A DNA stretch of 64,000 bases from Collinsella aerofaciens (GCF_028209625.1 NZ_JAQLDU010000004.1:73499-137498), one strand, 5' to 3'; positions 17,439 through 27,145 are shown, numbered from the stretch's first letter. Numbers and translations: made by a program. Notes: generated from the letters alone by a model not told the origin.

Positions 17439-17912
17439 CTATCCGATCCTCATGAGGCAGCTGCCAAACTCCACGAGGTCGCCGTCGGCCACGCAGATCT
17501 CGAGCACCTCACCGTCTGCCTCGGCCGTCACCTCGTTGAGAACCTTCATGGCCTCGATGATGCAGAGGGTCTCGCCGGCCTTGACCTTGGAGCCCACGCG
17601 CACAAACGGCTCGTCGCCCGGCGCAGGGGCAGCATAGAAGACGCCCACCATGGGAGCAGTCACCTCGGTGCCCTTGGGCTCCGGCGCGGCGGCAGGTGTC
17701 TGCGTGGCGGGCTCCGGTGCGGCAGGCGCGACTGTGGGAGCTGCAACTTGAGCGGCCATGGCGCTCGGCATAGGCATGGGCACGGCAACCGGCTGCGCGG
17801 CACTCGCGCGCTCGAGTTCGACCGCGGTGCCATCGGGCTCCTCAACACGTACGCGCGTAAGGCCGCGGTCCTCCATCACATCGGCTATCTCGGCAAGTCT
17901 TTTGGAATCCAT
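17439..17912 (-). CDS. accB: Biotin carboxyl carrier protein of acetyl-CoA carboxylase
   Basis: 157 residues. An N-terminal helical part is followed by an Ala/Pro linker (about 35-75) and a biotinyl domain (about 80-157) with the target Lys in IIEAMKVLNEV. BirA, encoded divergently just upstream of the operon, would attach the biotin. Start ATG at 17912 has GAGGAG at good spacing, 3 bases after fabF. Confidence 0.96.
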   Translation of the reverse strand: MDSKRLAEIADVMEDRGLTRVRVEEPDGTAVELERASAAQPVAVPMPMPSAMAAQVAAPTVAPAAPEPATQTPAAAPEPKGTEVTAPMVGVFYAAPAPGDEPFVRVGSKVKAGETLCIIEAMKVLNEVTAEADGEVLEICVADGDLVEFGSCLMRIG

Positions 17913-17915
17913 GCT

Positions 17916-19163
17916 CTAGCTCCTCGTATATCTACGCAGCGCGATGGCGGCGTTGTGCCCGCCAAAGCCCAGGTTGGTCGAAAGCGCCCAGGTAAGGTCG
18001 GCGCGAACCGCTCGATTAGGCGTGTAATCAAGATCGCAGGCGGGATCGGGCGTGTGGTAGTTAATGGTCGGGGGCACCACGCCCTGCTCGAGCGCCATGG
18101 CACAGGCCATGACCTCGATGGCACCCGTGGCACCGATCATGTGCCCGGTCATCGACTTGGTCGACGAGACGTGTGCGGCGCGTGCCGCGTCCTCGCCGAG
18201 CGCCCGCTTAACGCCTGTCGTCTCGGACGAATCGTTGAGCTTGGTCGAGGTGCCGTGGGCGTTGATGTAGAGACCCTCGGAAGGCTTGACGTCGCCCTCG
18301 GCTACCGCCAGCGATATCGCACGGGCAATGCCGGCGGCATCGGGGTCGGGACTCGTAATGTGATAGGCATCATCGGTGTTGCCGTAGCCCACGACCTCGG
18401 CATAAATGTGCGCACCGCGCGCCTGCGCATGCTCCATGCTCTCGAGTACCAGCACGCAGGCGCCCTCACCCATCACAAAGCCATCGCGGTCTGCGTCGAA
18501 CGGGCGGCAGGCCGTCGCGGGATCGGGGTTGGTGGTCAATGCGCGGCAGGACGTAAAGCCTGCAACAGCATCGGGGATAATGGCCGCCTCGGCACCGCCC
18601 GCGAGGATCGCGTCGGCATAGCCGTGCTTAATAGCACGGAACGCCTCGCCCACCGCATGGGCCGAGGTCGCGCACGCAGTCACGACTGGCAGGGTCGGTC
18701 CCTTTGCCTTGTGACGGATTGCGATATTGCCCGATGCCATGTTGGGGATCATCATCGCGATCATGTAAGGCGATGCGCGGCGGGGCCCACGGTCGGCAAT
18801 CGTATGGACGTTGTCGACGAGCGTCTGCATGCCGCCCACGCCCGACCCCACGTAAACGCCCAGGCGCTCGCGATCGATGGCGCCTTCGGCATCAAAGCCC
18901 GCATCGTGCATGGCCTCGTCCGAAGCCGCCATCGCAAACTGAACGCAGGGATCGAGATGCTTGGCGTCACGCTTGCCAAAGCACTCGTTGCCGTCAAAGC
19001 CCTTGACTTCGGCCGCCACCTTGACGGTAAACGCATCGGTATCGAAGTGCGTGATCGGGCCGATGCCACAGGTCCCAGCGCACATGGCCGCCCAGGTGGC
19101 AAGCGCGGTGTTGCCGAGCGGCGATACGGCACCGATGCCGGTGATTGCAACTCTCTGTTCCAT
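17916..19163 (-). CDS. fabF: Beta-ketoacyl-ACP synthase II
   Basis: 415 residues from the ATG at 19163 (MEQRVAITGIGAVSPLGNT); AGGAG lies 6 bases upstream of this codon, which favours it over the in-frame ATG at 19166. It condenses malonyl-ACP with acyl-ACP. The Cys-His-His triad is present: VVTACATSAHAVGE, NAHGTSTKLND and KSMTGHMIGATG. The order fabG-fabF-accB-fabZ-accC-accDA is the order seen in Clostridia and other Gram-positive bacteria. Confidence 0.96.
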   Translation of the reverse strand: MEQRVAITGIGAVSPLGNTALATWAAMCAGTCGIGPITHFDTDAFTVKVAAEVKGFDGNECFGKRDAKHLDPCVQFAMAASDEAMHDAGFDAEGAIDRERLGVYVGSGVGGMQTLVDNVHTIADRGPRRASPYMIAMMIPNMASGNIAIRHKAKGPTLPVVTACATSAHAVGEAFRAIKHGYADAILAGGAEAAIIPDAVAGFTSCRALTTNPDPATACRPFDADRDGFVMGEGACVLVLESMEHAQARGAHIYAEVVGYGNTDDAYHITSPDPDAAGIARAISLAVAEGDVKPSEGLYINAHGTSTKLNDSSETTGVKRALGEDAARAAHVSSTKSMTGHMIGATGAIEVMACAMALEQGVVPPTINYHTPDPACDLDYTPNRAVRADLTWALSTNLGFGGHNAAIALRRYTRS

Positions 19164-19202
19164 CATGGTCTCCTCATCCAAGCCGTTCTTCGGCCCTGGT
19201 TT

Positions 19203-19976
19203 CTACATCGCCATTCCGCCGTCGACGCGCACGACCTCGCCCGTAATGTAGGCAGCCGCATCACTCGCTAAAAAGCGCACCACGCCGGCCACTTCCTCGG
19301 GGCGTGCCATGCGCTTAAGGGGAATCTGTTCCTCGGTTGCCGTACGCACCTTCTCCGAGAGCTTTGCCGTCATATCTGTCTCGACAAACCCGGGGGCGAC
19401 CGCGTTCGCTCGTACGCCACGAGGCGCAAGCTCGCGCGCCACCGCCTTGGTAAGCCCTATCACGCCCGCCTTGGAAGCAGCGTAGTTGGCTTGCCCGGCA
19501 TTGCCCATCAGGCCCACGACCGAGCTCATGTTGACGACGCAACCGCCGCGCTGGCGCATAAAGGTCTTGGTGAGCGCGCGCGTCATATTGAATGTTCCCT
19601 TGAGATTGACATCGAGCACGCGATCGAATGCGTCATCGCCCATGCGCATGAGCAGGCCATCGCGGGTGATGCCGGCATTGTTGACGAGCGCCCAAATGGA
19701 ACCAAAGTCGTTGAGGACCGCTTCCACACACGCGTTGACGGCAGCGGGATCGGCCACGTCGCATTGATATGCGCGTGCCGTGGCGCCAACCGCCTCACAG
19801 GCTTCGCACGTCTCGCGCGCCGCATCGACGCTGCCGGCATAGACGACGGCGATATCAAAGCCGTCCTCCGCCAGACCGACAGCGCAGGCGCGGCCGATAC
19901 CCCGCGAGCCGCCCGTGACCAGTGCCACGCGACGTGAGTCGTTGCGCTCGAGCGCGCCGTTGTTCAAGTTGCCCAT
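19203..19976 (-). CDS. fabG: 3-oxoacyl-ACP reductase FabG
   Basis: 257 residues, SDR fold. It reduces 3-oxoacyl-ACP with NADPH. The glycine motif is VTGGSRGIGRAC (19-30), followed by NNAGITRDGLLMRM and the catalytic YAASKAGVIGLTKAVA with Tyr and Lys; the Ser is in VVNMSSVVGLMG. About 12 extra residues precede the usual start (MGNLNNGALERN); the ATG at 19976 has AAGGA 6 bases upstream, so I keep it. Confidence 0.96.
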   Translation of the reverse strand: MGNLNNGALERNDSRRVALVTGGSRGIGRACAVGLAEDGFDIAVVYAGSVDAARETCEACEAVGATARAYQCDVADPAAVNACVEAVLNDFGSIWALVNNAGITRDGLLMRMGDDAFDRVLDVNLKGTFNMTRALTKTFMRQRGGCVVNMSSVVGLMGNAGQANYAASKAGVIGLTKAVARELAPRGVRANAVAPGFVETDMTAKLSEKVRTATEEQIPLKRMARPEEVAGVVRFLASDAAAYITGEVVRVDGGMAM

Positions 19977-20006
19977 GTCATTCCTTTCGGGTTACAGCCC
20001 TGTGGA

Positions 20007-20933
20007 CTATGCGAGCTCGTCGGCAATAGCTGCGACCTGCTCGGCCGTTTCGCACGAATACACGCGAACGTCGCTCAGCGTACGCTTGGCCAGGCCCGAC
20101 AGCGTTTTGCCAGGGCCGACCTCAATAAACGTGTCGATGCCCTGATTCTGCAGAGCATGCAGCGTGTCGACCCAACGAACGGCATGACTCACCTGATTGG
20201 CCAAGACATCCGATGCCGCTCGCGGGTCCGCCGGATAGGGCGCCGCCGTCATGTTTGCCATGACCGGAATCAGCAGCGGTGACGGCGCGTGGCCGGCTTG
20301 GATATACGTCGCCAGCCCCTCAGTCGCCTCGGCCATATAGGGGCTATGAAATGCGCCCGACACCGCGACTTTCATAGCGCGGCCGCCAGCCTCTTTTACT
20401 AGGACGTCGAGCTCCTGCAGCGCCTCGGGCGGTCCGGCAACAACCGTCTGCTGCGGACTGTTGTAGTTGACCGGCCAGCAGTCCTCGCCGGCCTGTTTTG
20501 CCAGGTTCTCGACTTGCGCCGCATCGAGCTTGATGACGGCGCGCATGCCGCCCGGATGGCGCTCGGCAGCCGCGGCCATCAGCGCCGCGCGCTCGCACAC
20601 GAGCTCAAAGCCCGCTCGCGTATCGAACGCCCCCGCAAAAGTGAGCGCGGCGACCTCGCCAAGCGAAAAACCCGCACAGGCGGCAGGTACCACGCCGCGC
20701 TCACGCAGGGCGGCAGCCGCTGCCAGATCGTGAACGAACACGCACGGCTGCGTGTTCTCGGTCTGCGAGAGCTCCTCCTTGGAGGCGCTTCGGCACTGCT
20801 CACTGGTCCCCGGGCGCACCTCGTCGGCAATGGCGAACACCTCGGCGGCCGCCGGCGATGCCTCGATCAGGTCGACGCCCATCGCGGGGTGCTGGGCGCC
20901 CTGGCCGGCAAACAGAAACGCTACGCCACCCAT
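20007..20933 (-). CDS. fabD: Malonyl-CoA:ACP transacylase FabD
   Basis: 308 residues from the ATG at 20933 (MGGVAFLFAGQGAQHPAMG), with AAGGG 9 bases upstream; a GTG at 20939 is the alternative. It loads malonyl groups on ACP. The nucleophile Ser lies in AGFSLGEVAAL, where the usual GHSLGE His is replaced by Phe; the catalytic His is in SGAFHSPYM and is present. The start overlaps the end of fabK. Confidence 0.95.
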   Translation of the reverse strand: MGGVAFLFAGQGAQHPAMGVDLIEASPAAAEVFAIADEVRPGTSEQCRSASKEELSQTENTQPCVFVHDLAAAAALRERGVVPAACAGFSLGEVAALTFAGAFDTRAGFELVCERAALMAAAAERHPGGMRAVIKLDAAQVENLAKQAGEDCWPVNYNSPQQTVVAGPPEALQELDVLVKEAGGRAMKVAVSGAFHSPYMAEATEGLATYIQAGHAPSPLLIPVMANMTAAPYPADPRAASDVLANQVSHAVRWVDTLHALQNQGIDTFIEVGPGKTLSGLAKRTLSDVRVYSCETAEQVAAIADELA

Positions 20934-21865
20934 GCGCACGCACCCTTCAGGACGTGCTCGGCGCCATCGACCAGGTCGTCAACGATTTCACGTGCGCTTT
21001 GGCGCTCGTTGACCATGCCGGCAATCTGTCCACACAAAAACGAGCCCTCTTCGTAATTGCCGTCCTTGGCGGCCTTGCGAAGGGCGCCCGTGCCCATGGC
21101 CCCGAGCTCCTCGACGCTTACGCCCGCCGCCTCGCTCTTGGCGTAGGCGTTGGTGAAGGGGCTCTTGAGGGCACGCACCGGGTGTCCCGTCGAGCGGCCG
21201 GTCGCACGCGTCGAGGTGTCGTTGGCCTTCAGGACCATCTCCTTGTACTGCTCCGATACGGTGCACTCATCTGCGATCAGAAAGCGCGTACCCACCTGCA
21301 CGCCGGCGGCGCCCAGCATAAAGGCGGCCGCCACGCCGCGGCCATCAGCGATACCGCCAGCCGCAACCACGGGAATATCGACCGCATCGACAACCTGCGG
21401 CACCAGTGCCATCGTCGAGGTCTCGCCAATATGGCCGCCTGATTCGGTACCCTCGGCAACCACGGCAGTGGCTCCACGACGCGCCACGAGGCGCGCCAGC
21501 GCCACCGAGGCAACGACCGGGATGACCTTGATGCCCGCCTCGTTCCACGCCTTCATGTACTTGGTGGGATTGCCGGCACCCGTCACGACGACCGGCACCC
21601 GCTCGTCAATCACGACCCGCGCGACCTCGTCGGCAAACGGGCTCATGAGCATGACGTTGACGCCAAAGGGCTTATCCGTCCTGGCGCGCAGCTCATGAAT
21701 CTGGTCGCGCAGCCAGTTGGCGTCGGCGTTCATGGCCGCGATAATCCCTAAGCCGCCCGCCTCGGACACTGCGGACGCCAGCGAGGCGTCGGCGATCCAG
21801 GCCATACCGCCCTGGAACACGGGCTTTTCGATGCCGAGCAGATCGCAGAGAGGAGTCTTGAGCAT
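20921..21865 (-). CDS. fabK: FMN-dependent enoyl-ACP reductase FabK
   Basis: 314 residues. The last step of each elongation cycle is done here by the flavoprotein FabK, unrelated to FabI and known to be insensitive to triclosan. TIM-barrel, nitronate-monooxygenase-like: FQGGMAWIADASLASAVSEA at the N-terminus, AAGGIADGRGVAAAFMLGA for the phosphate-binding loop, and GTRFLIADE. No fabI is visible in the window. The start at 21865 lies 3 bases after the acpP stop, with GGAG upstream. Confidence 0.95.
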   Translation of the reverse strand: MLKTPLCDLLGIEKPVFQGGMAWIADASLASAVSEAGGLGIIAAMNADANWLRDQIHELRARTDKPFGVNVMLMSPFADEVARVVIDERVPVVVTGAGNPTKYMKAWNEAGIKVIPVVASVALARLVARRGATAVVAEGTESGGHIGETSTMALVPQVVDAVDIPVVAAGGIADGRGVAAAFMLGAAGVQVGTRFLIADECTVSEQYKEMVLKANDTSTRATGRSTGHPVRALKSPFTNAYAKSEAAGVSVEELGAMGTGALRKAAKDGNYEEGSFLCGQIAGMVNERQSAREIVDDLVDGAEHVLKGACAWVA

Positions 21866-21867
21866 CT

Positions 21868-22104
21868 CTACTTCTCCAATGCCGCCTCGACCGTATCGGC
21901 GAACTCGCCGACCGTCTTGGGGTTCTCCTCGGTATCGAGCTGGATGCCAAACTCGTCCTCAACGGCGACGAGGATCTCGACGGTGCCCAGACTGTCGAGA
22001 CCAATCTCCTCGAGCGTGGACTCGGGCTTCATCTCGACGTCGTCAAGACCGGCGGTCTCGCGGATAACATCGCAAACGCGCTCGAAGGTCTTCTGATCTG
22101 CCAT
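21868..22104 (-). CDS. acpP: Acyl carrier protein
   Basis: 78 residues, acidic, with the phosphopantetheine Ser in GLDSLGTVEI. It shuttles acyl intermediates between the operon's enzymes. It lies 52 bases downstream of fabH and immediately before fabK, the canonical place. Confidence 0.97.
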   Translation of the reverse strand: MADQKTFERVCDVIRETAGLDDVEMKPESTLEEIGLDSLGTVEILVAVEDEFGIQLDTEENPKTVGEFADTVEAALEK

Positions 22105-22156
22105 GGTAGTTCTCCTTTGTTTGTGCCCTAGGGGCGTTTTTATTTCCTATGTGCGA

Positions 22157-23116
22157 CTACTTCCAACGAAGTAGATAGCCACCTATATCCAGACCGGCGC
22201 CAAATCCAACGAGGGTGATGGTGTCGCCCGCATTCAGTGCGTCGGTGCGTGCCAGTCGGTCAAGCGCAAGAGGAATGCAGGCGCTCGAAATGTTGCCGGT
22301 CTCGCGCAGCGTTCGAACCACGCGCTCGTCTGGCACGCCGAGGCGCTTGACCGCCTGACTCAGGATTCGTTCGTTAGCCTGATGGAATACAAAGTGGTCG
22401 ATGTCTTCGACCGAAATGCCCGCATCGATCGCAAGCTTATGGACCGTGTCGCAGATGGCGTTGACGCCGAACTTGAACACGCGGCGGCCATTCATGGACA
22501 GCACGCTCGCGCTATCTGCGGAAGCCTTAAACGGCGAGGTGCCGACCAGACCGGGAACGCACAACGTCTCGACGTCGGGCGCCGTCGAAAGCTCAACGGC
22601 AAGGGGACTGTCTCCCCCAGCCTCAATCACCGCGGCGCCTGCCCCATCGCCAAAGAGCACGCAGGTGGCACGGTCGGTCCAGTCGAGCGCGCGCGTCATC
22701 TGCTCGGCAGCAACGACAAGCACGCGCTCGGCGCGACCGCGGGCGATATAGCCCTCGGCAACATCGAGCGCAAATACGAAGCCGGCGCAGGCAGCCGAGA
22801 CATCGAAGGCAGGGCACGTCGCGCCCAGTCGCTCAGCAACGGCACACGCCTCGGCGGGAACAAGGTGGTCACCCGTCGTCGTCGAGCAGACGATCAGATC
22901 CAACTGGCTCGCGTCGATTCCGGACACCTGAAGTGCCCGCTCGCTCGCCGCTACGGCAAGGTCGTCAAGTGACTCGGTGGTGCAGACGTGGCGACTCTTA
23001 ATACCTGTGCGGGTAAAAATCCACTCATCCGAGGTATCGAGGAACTCGGACAGCTCGTCATTGGAAACACTGCGCTTAGGAAGCGCCGAGCCTGTTCCAA
23101 GAATCGTGAAACCCAT
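22157..23116 (-). CDS. fabH: Beta-ketoacyl-ACP synthase III
   Basis: 319 residues from the ATG at 23116 (MGFTILGTGSALPKRSVSND), with a perfect AAAGGAGG. The frame is open further upstream, but that sequence crosses the promoter and operators. FabH starts fatty-acid chains by condensing an acyl-CoA primer with malonyl-ACP; the triad is Cys in VSAACAGFVFALD, His in FVFHQANERIL and Asn in RETGNISSA. It is the first gene of the ten-gene operon and is therefore the likely control point, with two palindromic sites in front of it. Confidence 0.96.
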   Translation of the reverse strand: MGFTILGTGSALPKRSVSNDELSEFLDTSDEWIFTRTGIKSRHVCTTESLDDLAVAASERALQVSGIDASQLDLIVCSTTTGDHLVPAEACAVAERLGATCPAFDVSAACAGFVFALDVAEGYIARGRAERVLVVAAEQMTRALDWTDRATCVLFGDGAGAAVIEAGGDSPLAVELSTAPDVETLCVPGLVGTSPFKASADSASVLSMNGRRVFKFGVNAICDTVHKLAIDAGISVEDIDHFVFHQANERILSQAVKRLGVPDERVVRTLRETGNISSACIPLALDRLARTDALNAGDTITLVGFGAGLDIGGYLLRWK

Positions 23117-23134
23117 CACTAACCTCCTTTGAGT

Positions 23135-23198
23135 TGTTGACGTGTTTACATCGACCAAGAGAGGATAGCGCATTTCAGTCGTTGTTAACGTGTTAACA
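23135..23198. promoter_or_regulatory. Tandem operator-like palindromes between fabH and birA
   Basis: Two 16-bp sites fit TGTTRACGTGTTWACA: 23135-23150 (TGTTGACGTGTTTACA) and 23183-23198 (TGTTAACGTGTTAACA). The second has perfect half-sites TGTTAAC and GTTAACA around GT. They are 48 bp apart start to start and lie in the fabH promoter zone, with a TATCCT box on the minus strand between them. The pattern suggests binding by a dimeric repressor. It resembles neither the FapR site nor the BirA operator, and this BirA has no DNA-binding domain. Confidence 0.7.
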
Positions 23199-23290
23199 TT
23201 AAATTGTCCAAATGCGACAAAGGCTTCACATTGTGTCTCTCTCGACACCATTGCGTTATTCACTTATTCATTAAGGAGGTAGCAGCCGTT

Positions 23291-24067
23291 ATGGATGCCA
23301 AATTAACGATAGTCGACGTAACCGGATCGACCAACGATGACCTGCTCGAAGCAGGAAAACAGGGAGCGTCGCACGGCACAGGACTTGCCGCCCGGGCTCA
23401 GACAGCAGGACGCGGCCGGCGCGGCCACAAGTGGGATTCAACCGCCGGCAACCTATTGCTTTCGATTGTCCTGCGTCCATGCGTTAATCCTGCGAAGTAC
23501 TCTGGTCTTGCTGCCGTCAGCGGCCTAGCGGTGCTCGAGGCGCTCGAAAAACAGGGTCTTGCAAACGAGATTGGCCTCAAATGGCCCAACGACCTGGTCG
23601 CGCGTGGACGCAAACTCGGCGGCATTCTGGTCGAGGCCGCACGCGATAACGAAGGCAAACCTTTCGCCGTCTGTGGCATTGGTGTCAATGTGAACTATGC
23701 GCCCCAAGAGGTGCCCGATGGCGGCCTGCCGGCAATCGGTCTCTCGGACCTTAACGAGAACGTTCCAGCTGTCGACATGCTCCTCGATGAGGTCTATCAC
23801 GCAGTTATAGACGCTATAGATGCCTGGGCAGAACGCCTCAACGCCATGGAAGAAAACACCGGACCGCTCGCGCCCGTCCACGGCGAATATGTCGCTCACC
23901 TCAATTGGATTGGAAAGCACGTTATCGCCCGCTCCCCTGCCGGTGACGAGCTGGCGCGAGGCATCTTTAAAACGGTCGATGGCTTTGGTCGTGCGTGCAT
24001 CGAAACAGAAGACGGCTTGCGATCCTTCCGTTTTGAGGAAGCGTCATTGCGCCCCTTGAGTGAGTAG
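23291..24067 (+). CDS. birA: Biotin-[acetyl-CoA-carboxylase] ligase, no HTH
   Basis: 258 residues from the ATG at 23291 with AAGGAGG upstream; a longer open frame exists but lacks a ribosome site. It activates biotin to biotinyl-AMP and attaches it to AccB. Motifs: GSTNDDLLEAG, the biotin/ATP loop AGRGRRGHKW (GRGRxGRxW type), and KWPNDLVARGRKLGGILVE with the catalytic Lys. The N-terminal winged helix of the E. coli bifunctional repressor is absent, so it is a group I ligase. It is divergent from the operon that encodes its substrate AccB. Confidence 0.95.
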   Translation: MDAKLTIVDVTGSTNDDLLEAGKQGASHGTGLAARAQTAGRGRRGHKWDSTAGNLLLSIVLRPCVNPAKYSGLAAVSGLAVLEALEKQGLANEIGLKWPNDLVARGRKLGGILVEAARDNEGKPFAVCGIGVNVNYAPQEVPDGGLPAIGLSDLNENVPAVDMLLDEVYHAVIDAIDAWAERLNAMEENTGPLAPVHGEYVAHLNWIGKHVIARSPAGDELARGIFKTVDGFGRACIETEDGLRSFRFEEASLRPLSE

Positions 24068-24130
24068 GTCGCCACAGCCAGCCGCTCGGCAGCCTTACCC
24101 GGCGATCCAAACCCATCATGCAAAACAAAA

Positions 24131-24161
24131 GGGCCCCGCTACCGTAACGGCAGCGGGGCCC
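24131..24161. terminator. Bidirectional terminator between birA and rpsJ
   Basis: GGGCCCCGCT (24131-24140) pairs with AGCGGGGCCC (24152-24161). It has CTTTAA on the plus side and TTTTGTTTTG on the minus side, so it can end both convergent transcripts. Confidence 0.9.
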
Positions 24162-24183
24162 TTTAAGCTATGAGCGATATCGC

Positions 24184-24492
24184 TTAGAGCTTGATGTCGA
24201 TGTCGACGCCAGCGGGGAGGTCGAGACGCATAAGCGAATCAACGGTGCCCGAGGTGGGGTCGAGGATGTCGATGAGGCGCTTGTGGGTGCGCATCTCGAA
24301 CTGCTCACGGGAGTCCTTGTTCACGTGCGGCGAGCGGATAACCGTGTACAGGTTGCGCTCGGTGGGCAGGGGGACAGGACCGGAAACGCGAGCGCCGGTC
24401 TTCTGAGCGGTCTCGACGATGAGCTTCGCGGACTGATCGACGACCTCGTGATCATAGCCCTTGAGGCGAATGCGGATCTTCTGGGTAGCCAA
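24184..24492 (-). CDS. rpsJ: 30S ribosomal protein S10 (also NusE)
   Basis: 102 residues with the typical [20 protein letters not shown] and [20 protein letters not shown]. It is a 30S head protein and a transcription antitermination factor with NusB. In most bacteria it is first in the rplC operon; here it is last in the rpsL-rpsG-fusA unit, 60 bases after fusA, with no tuf gene between. Confidence 0.97.
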   Translation of the reverse strand: MATQKIRIRLKGYDHEVVDQSAKLIVETAQKTGARVSGPVPLPTERNLYTVIRSPHVNKDSREQFEMRTHKRLIDILDPTSGTVDSLMRLDLPAGVDIDIKL

Positions 24493-24552
24493 CTTAAACC
24501 TCCAAAGAGTGCGAGAGATGCTCTCGCGGATTACGTAACAGGGAGCTCGAAC

Positions 24553-26652
24553 TTAGGCGTTCTTGCTCATGACCTCGTCCACGATGGACTTGGGCGCGGG
24601 CTCATAAGAGTCGAACTGCATCGTGTAGGATGCACGGCCCTGGGTCTGGGAGCGAAGGTCGGTAGCGTAACCGAACATCTCGCCCAGCGGCACCTTGGCA
24701 CGGATGAGCTTGCTGTTCTTGCGATCCTCCATGCCCTCGATCTTGCCGCGGCGACCGGAGAGGTTGCCCATAACGTCGCCCATGTACTGCTCGGGGGTCT
24801 CGACCTCGACAGCCATGATCGGCTCGAGCAGCTGCGGGTCGGACTTCTTGAGGGCGTCCTTGATAGCCATGGAACCGGCGATCTTAAAGGCGGCCTCGGA
24901 GGAGTCGACCTCGTGGTAAGAACCGTCGAACAGGGTGACCTTAACGTCGAGGACCGGGAAGCCGGCGATAACACCGGTGTTCAGGGCCTCCTGGATGCCC
25001 TTGTCGATGGACGGGATGTACTCCTTGGGCACGACGCCGCCGACGATAGCGTTGACGAACTCGTAGCCGAAGCCCTCCTCCATCTTCTCGAGCTTGATGA
25101 CGGCGTGGCCGTACTGACCGCGACCACCGGACTGACGGACGAACTTGCCCTCAGCCTTCTCGACGTCGTGACCAGCGGTCTCGCGGTAGGCAACCTGGGG
25201 CTTACCAACGTTAGCGTCAACCTTGAACTCGCGGAGCAGACGGTCGACGATGATCTCGAGGTGCAGCTCGCCCATGCCGGCGATGATGGTCTGGCCGGTC
25301 TCGTGGTTGGTGGACACCTGGAAGGTCGGGTCCTCCTCGGCGAGCTTGGTCAGAGCCAGGGACATCTTGTCCTGCTCGGCCTTGGTCTTGGGCTCGATGG
25401 CAACGTCGATAACGGGCTTAGCGAACTCGATCTTCTCGAGGACGATCTCCTTGCCCTCGGCGCACAGGGTGTCACCGGTGGTGGAGTTCTTGAATCCGAC
25501 GCAAGCGACGATGTCGCCGGCGGCAGCGTCGTCACGGTCGATACGCTCGGCGGCGTTCATCTCGAGGATGCGACCGAGGCGCTCGCGCTGACCGTTGGAA
25601 GCGTTGACAACGTAGGAGCCGGACTCGGCGCGGCCGGAGTAAACGCGGACGTAGGTGAGCTTACCGACGAACGGGTCGGTCATGATCTTGAAGACCAGGC
25701 CGGAGAAGGGCTCGTCGAAGGAAGGATGACGCTGGATCTCCTCGCCGGTGTCCGGATCGGTACCGGTGACGGCCTCAACGTCGAGCGGGCTGGGCAGGTA
25801 GTCGACGACAGCGTCGAGCAGCTCCTGGACGCCCTTGTTCTTGTAGGCGGAGCCCACGAAGACGAGGTTGAGCTCGTTGGCCAGAACGCCCTTACGCAGA
25901 GCAGCCTTGAGCTCCTCGACGGTGAAGTCCTCCTCCATGAGGATCTTCTCCATGAGCTCGTCGTCAAAGCTGGCAGCAGCGTCGAGGAGCTCCTCGCGCT
26001 TGGTGGCAGCGATGTCGGCGAACTCAGCCGGGATCTCGTCCATCGGCTCGGGGTAGGTCATGCCCTTCTCGTCGGCCTTGAAGTCCCATGCAGTCATGGT
26101 GACCAGGTCGATGACGCCCCAGAAGTTGTCCTCGGCGCCCATCGGGACCTGAGCGGCCACGGCGTTAGCGTCGAGACGATCCTTCATGGTCTCGATAGCG
26201 TTGAAGAAGTCAGCGCCCACGCGGTCATACTTGTTGATGAAGGCGATGCGGGGAACGTTGAAGGTAGAAGCCTGACGCCAAACGGTCTCAGACTGGGGCT
26301 GAACGCCGGCAACGGCGTCGAAGACGGCGACAGCGCCATCGAGGACGCGCAGGCAGCGCTCGACCTCGGCGGTGAAGTCAACGTGGCCCGGGGTGTCGAT
26401 GATCTGGATGCGGTAGTCCTTGCCGTCCTTGTTCCAGAAGCAGGTGGTAGCAGCGGAGGTAATGGTTACGCCGCGCTCCTGCTCCTGAACCATCCAGTCC
26501 ATGGTGGCAGCGCCCTCATGGACCTCACCGATCTTGTGGGTCTTACCGGTGTAGTAAAGAATACGCTCGGTCGTGGTGGTCTTACCGGCATCGATGTGGG
26601 CCATGATGCCGATGTTACGGGTATCGGAAAGCTTGTACTTAGGCTTAGCCAT
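24553..26652 (-). CDS. fusA: Elongation factor G
   Basis: 699 residues. It is a GTPase that drives tRNA-mRNA translocation and, with RRF, ribosome recycling. G domain: [42 protein letters not shown] and [11 protein letters not shown]. Domains II-V follow, with the domain IV tip [14 protein letters not shown] and [15 protein letters not shown]. Full length, 19 bases downstream of rpsG. Confidence 0.97.
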   Translation of the reverse strand: MAKPKYKLSDTRNIGIMAHIDAGKTTTTERILYYTGKTHKIGEVHEGAATMDWMVQEQERGVTITSAATTCFWNKDGKDYRIQIIDTPGHVDFTAEVERCLRVLDGAVAVFDAVAGVQPQSETVWRQASTFNVPRIAFINKYDRVGADFFNAIETMKDRLDANAVAAQVPMGAEDNFWGVIDLVTMTAWDFKADEKGMTYPEPMDEIPAEFADIAATKREELLDAAASFDDELMEKILMEEDFTVEELKAALRKGVLANELNLVFVGSAYKNKGVQELLDAVVDYLPSPLDVEAVTGTDPDTGEEIQRHPSFDEPFSGLVFKIMTDPFVGKLTYVRVYSGRAESGSYVVNASNGQRERLGRILEMNAAERIDRDDAAAGDIVACVGFKNSTTGDTLCAEGKEIVLEKIEFAKPVIDVAIEPKTKAEQDKMSLALTKLAEEDPTFQVSTNHETGQTIIAGMGELHLEIIVDRLLREFKVDANVGKPQVAYRETAGHDVEKAEGKFVRQSGGRGQYGHAVIKLEKMEEGFGYEFVNAIVGGVVPKEYIPSIDKGIQEALNTGVIAGFPVLDVKVTLFDGSYHEVDSSEAAFKIAGSMAIKDALKKSDPQLLEPIMAVEVETPEQYMGDVMGNLSGRRGKIEGMEDRKNSKLIRAKVPLGEMFGYATDLRSQTQGRASYTMQFDSYEPAPKSIVDEVMSKNA

Positions 26653-26671
26653 GTTAGTTCCTTACCTTAAC

Positions 26672-27145
26672 TTACCAACGATAGTGAGAGAACGCGCGGT
26701 TGGCCTCGGCCATCTTGAAGACGTCCTCACGCTTCTTGACGGAAGCGCCCAGGCCGTTGGAGGCGTCGAGGATCTCGTTGGCGAGACGCTCGGCCATGGT
26801 CTTCTCCTTGCGAGCGCGGGAGAAGTTGACGATCCAGCGGATGCCCAGAGCGGTGGAACGACGGGAGTTGACCTCCATCGGGACCTGATAGGTAGCGCCA
26901 CCGACACGCTTGGGCTTAACCTCGAGCGTGGGCTTGACGTTGTCCATAGCCTTCTTGAAGGTAGCGAGAGCGTCGCCACCCTCGGACTTCTCGGCAACGA
27001 TCTCGAAAGCGGTGTAAACGATGCGCTCAGCGGTGGCCTTCTTGCCGTCAAGAAGGACCTTGTTGATGAGCTGAGTCACCAGGCGGTTGTTGTAAACGGC
27101 GTCAGGCTGAACCTCACGACGATTAGCTGCTGCACGACGCGGCAT
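26672..27145 (-). CDS. rpsG: 30S ribosomal protein S7
   Basis: 157 residues ([39 protein letters not shown] and [17 protein letters not shown]). It is a primary binder of the 16S 3' major domain and a likely translational autoregulator of the str operon in other bacteria. It lies 73 bases after rpsL, enough for a regulatory stem. Confidence 0.97.
   Translation of the reverse strand: MPRRAAANRREVQPDAVYNNRLVTQLINKVLLDGKKATAERIVYTAFEIVAEKSEGGDALATFKKAMDNVKPTLEVKPKRVGGATYQVPMEVNSRRSTALGIRWIVNFSRARKEKTMAERLANEILDASNGLGASVKKREDVFKMAEANRAFSHYRW

Noticed and set aside
20700-20720. Inactive FabD because GHSLGE reads GFSLGE
   Set aside because: The nucleophile Ser and the catalytic His in SGAFHSPYM are present; the residue before Ser is not catalytic, so activity is expected.
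23135-23198. BirA operator in front of the fatty-acid operon
   Set aside because: The half-sites do not have the long spacer of BirA operators, and the encoded BirA has no winged helix.
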